The position numbers and the translations under genes are program-made. Positions 5,529 to 7,340 of a stretch of DNA of 7,340 nt are shown here, one piece after another; the stretch's first letter is position 1, and each line of letters starts with the position of its first letter. Source of the DNA: Alcaligenaceae bacterium UBA6179 (GTDB lineage: Bacteria > Pseudomonadota > Gammaproteobacteria > Burkholderiales > Burkholderiaceae_B); contig DITR01000012.1 of the NCBI GenBank assembly GCA_002422175.1, positions 1,321-8,660 of the forward strand. Direction: 5' to 3'. The notes beneath the pieces are model-generated. The model was given only the letters and a program-made list of their open reading frames with translations. It had not been told where the DNA came from and did no database searches.

Positions 5529-7340
5529 TTAACCCGCAGCAAGCTTCTTCCAAGTATCAACCACAGTATCAGGGTTCAACGAAATTGACTCAATACCCTC
5601 ATCACGTAACCACTGAGCAAAGTCGGCATGATCACTAGGGCCTTGACCACAAATACCCACATACTTGCCCGCCTTCAAACAAGCCTTAATAGCTCGGCTT
5701 AACAAGAACTTAATTGACTCATCTCGTTCATCAAAGTCAGCTGCTAATAGTTCCATACCTGAGTCACGATCGAGCCCAAGGGTAAGCTGTGTCATGTCAT
5801 TTGAACCGATTGAAAAACCATCAAAATACTCTAAAAACTGCTCAGCCAAAATTGCGTTAGTGGGTAACTCGCACATCATGATGATGCGCAAACCATTCTG
5901 ACCCCGTGCCAAACCATGAGCCGCCAACAAATCAATCACTTGTTTAGCTTGTTTAACCGTACGTACGAAAGGCACCATAATTTCCATGTTGGTGAGACCC
6001 ATATCGTTGCGCACTTTACAAATGGCTTCACATTCCATTTTGAAGCACTCTGCAAAATCAGCCGAAATATACCGTGAGGCCCCACGAAAACCCAACATGG
6101 GGTTTTCTTCATCGGGTTCGTAACGTGAACCACCGACTAACTTGCGGTATTCATTTGACTTGAAATCCGATAAGCGAGCAATAACAGTTTTAGGCCAAAA
6201 TGCAGCTGAAATAGTGGCCATGCCATCAGCGAGTTTATCAATGAAAAATGACCGTGGGCTCGCATGGCCACGAGCGGCAGACTCAACGGCAAGCTTTAAT
6301 TCAGCATCAACATTGGGGTAATCAAGCACCGCTTTGGGGTGAATGCCGATGTTGTTATTAATGATGAATTCCAAACGAGCTAAACCGACACCTTCATTGG
6401 GTATTTGAGAAAAATCAAATGCCAATTGAGGGTTACCTACGTTCATCATAATTTTTAAATCAATTGCAGGCATGTCACCGCGGCGCACTTCTTCAATTTC
6501 GGTTTCAATTAAACCGTCATAAATGCGACCCTCATCACCTTCGGCACACGACACCGTGACTTGTTGACCATTTTTAAGTCGGTCTGTGGCGTCACCACAT
6601 CCTACAACAGCGGGAATGCCAAGTTCTCGTGCAATGATGGCAGCATGACAGGTACGCCCACCCCGGTTGGTCACAATGGCTGCCGCACGTTTCATGACGG
6701 GTTCCCAGTTGGGGTCTGTCATGTCTGTTACCAAAATGTCACCCGCTTGCACTTGACCCATTTCAGATAAATCAGTGATCACACGCACTGCACCAGAACC
6801 AATTTTCTGACCAATCGCTCGGCCTGTGAACAAAATTTGACCGGTGGCTTTTAAGCGATAGCGGTGCTGAACATCGCTTGCGGCTTGTTGCGATTTAACT
6901 GTCTCTGGACGAGCTTGCAAAATATAAATTTTGCCGTCTATACCGTCACGACCCCATTCGATATCCATTGGGCGCTGATAATGCTTTTCAATAATGACTG
7001 CGTAGCGCGCGAGCTCGATGACTTCAGCGTCAGTCAAAGAAAAACGATTTCGCTCAGAAACAGGGACATCCACGGTACGAACAGCTTTGCCATCCGTGCG
7101 TGCGGGATCGAATTCCATTTTGAGCAATTTTGAGCCGATGCGGCGGTTCACAATCGGATAATGACCAGACGCGAGCGTTGGTTTAAAAACGTAGAATTCA
7201 TCGGGATTCACAGCACCCTGAACGACCGTCTCACCCAAGCCATATGATGACGTAATAAAAACAACATCCTCGAAACCTGATTCGGTGTCAAGTGTAAACA
7301 TGACACCTGCGCTGCCCTTGTCGGAGCGCACCATGCGCTG
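5529..7340 (-). CDS. ppsA: Phosphoenolpyruvate synthase, C-terminal three quarters (5' end beyond right edge)
   Basis: Cytoplasmic enzyme (pyruvate, water dikinase) that makes phosphoenolpyruvate from pyruvate and ATP for gluconeogenesis. About 603 residues are visible. Comparison of the catalytic residues with E. coli (His421, Cys751) implies roughly 190 residues missing beyond 7340. The reading frame continues to the edge (QRMVRSDKGSAGVMF), so the ATG at 7334 is internal, not the start. In order: the end of the ATP-grasp domain (FITSSYGLGETVVQGAVNP; MDIEWG and IYILQARPET), the swivelling phosphohistidine domain with the catalytic His in GGRTCHAAIIARELGIPAVVG (His codon at 6645-6647), and the PEP-binding barrel. 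The barrel carries ENPMLGFRGASRYIS, MCELPTN, SIGSNDMTQLTLGLDRDSG and the catalytic Cys in GICGQGPSDH. The C-terminus is intact and transcription probably ends at the hairpin in the smpB 3' end. Confidence 0.97.
   Translation of the reverse strand, partial: QRMVRSDKGSAGVMFTLDTESGFEDVVFITSSYGLGETVVQGAVNPDEFYVFKPTLASGHYPIVNRRIGSKLLKMEFDPARTDGKAVRTVDVPVSERNRFSLTDAEVIELARYAVIIEKHYQRPMDIEWGRDGIDGKIYILQARPETVKSQQAASDVQHRYRLKATGQILFTGRAIGQKIGSGAVRVITDLSEMGQVQAGDILVTDMTDPNWEPVMKRAAAIVTNRGGRTCHAAIIARELGIPAVVGCGDATDRLKNGQQVTVSCAEGDEGRIYDGLIETEIEEVRRGDMPAIDLKIMMNVGNPQLAFDFSQIPNEGVGLARLEFIINNNIGIHPKAVLDYPNVDAELKLAVESAARGHASPRSFFIDKLADGMATISAAFWPKTVIARLSDFKSNEYRKLVGGSRYEPDEENPMLGFRGASRYISADFAECFKMECEAICKVRNDMGLTNMEIMVPFVRTVKQAKQVIDLLAAHGLARGQNGLRIIMMCELPTNAILAEQFLEYFDGFSIGSNDMTQLTLGLDRDSGMELLAADFDERDESIKFLLSRAIKACLKAGKYVGICGQGPSDHADFAQWLRDEGIESISLNPDTVVDTWKKLAAG

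Noticed and set aside
1..7340. An undescribed defence, mobile or biosynthetic system
   Set aside because: All long frames belong to known housekeeping families. There is no transposase, integrase, CRISPR repeat, attachment site or cluster of unknown proteins, and no abrupt change in composition was noticed by eye.

Overview
The window is a compact stretch of conserved housekeeping genes, most likely from a betaproteobacterium of the order Burkholderiales. The basis is the mltG-tmk-holB cluster divergent from ygfZ, ratA-rnfH divergent from smpB, ppsA convergent to smpB, and the Burkholderiales-like protein sequences. By eye the base composition is moderate, below that of Bordetella or Burkholderia, so a lower-GC Alcaligenaceae- or Polynucleobacter-like lineage is plausible. 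The genus cannot be fixed from this sequence alone.

Left block (1-1857, minus strand): mltG, tmk and holB are read in that order with overlapping stop and start codons (ATGA between mltG and tmk, TTGA between tmk and holB), so they look like one translationally coupled operon. They supply a septal/peripheral murein transglycosylase, dTMP kinase and the DNA polymerase III delta-prime clamp-loader subunit. holB runs off the left edge. On the plus strand ygfZ (1912-2982) diverges from mltG across a 54-bp gap that holds two palindromes.

Middle block (2973-4922, minus strand): ratA, rnfH and a 3-hydroxyisobutyryl-CoA hydrolase-like gene form a second overlapping operon. Its last gene converges on ygfZ, and the two 3' ends overlap by 10 bp with no evident terminator.

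Right block (4990-7340): smpB (plus) diverges from ratA and converges on ppsA (minus, 5' end beyond the right edge). Between them lies a bidirectional intrinsic terminator whose stem uses the last codons of smpB. Next to it is an 11-bp tandem repeat with a second hairpin.

I find no mobile element, CRISPR array, tRNA/rRNA gene, phage gene or unknown multi-gene system. Every long reading frame is assigned to a known family or is an antisense shadow of one. The observations of interest are about gene overlap, start-codon choice and transcription termination.
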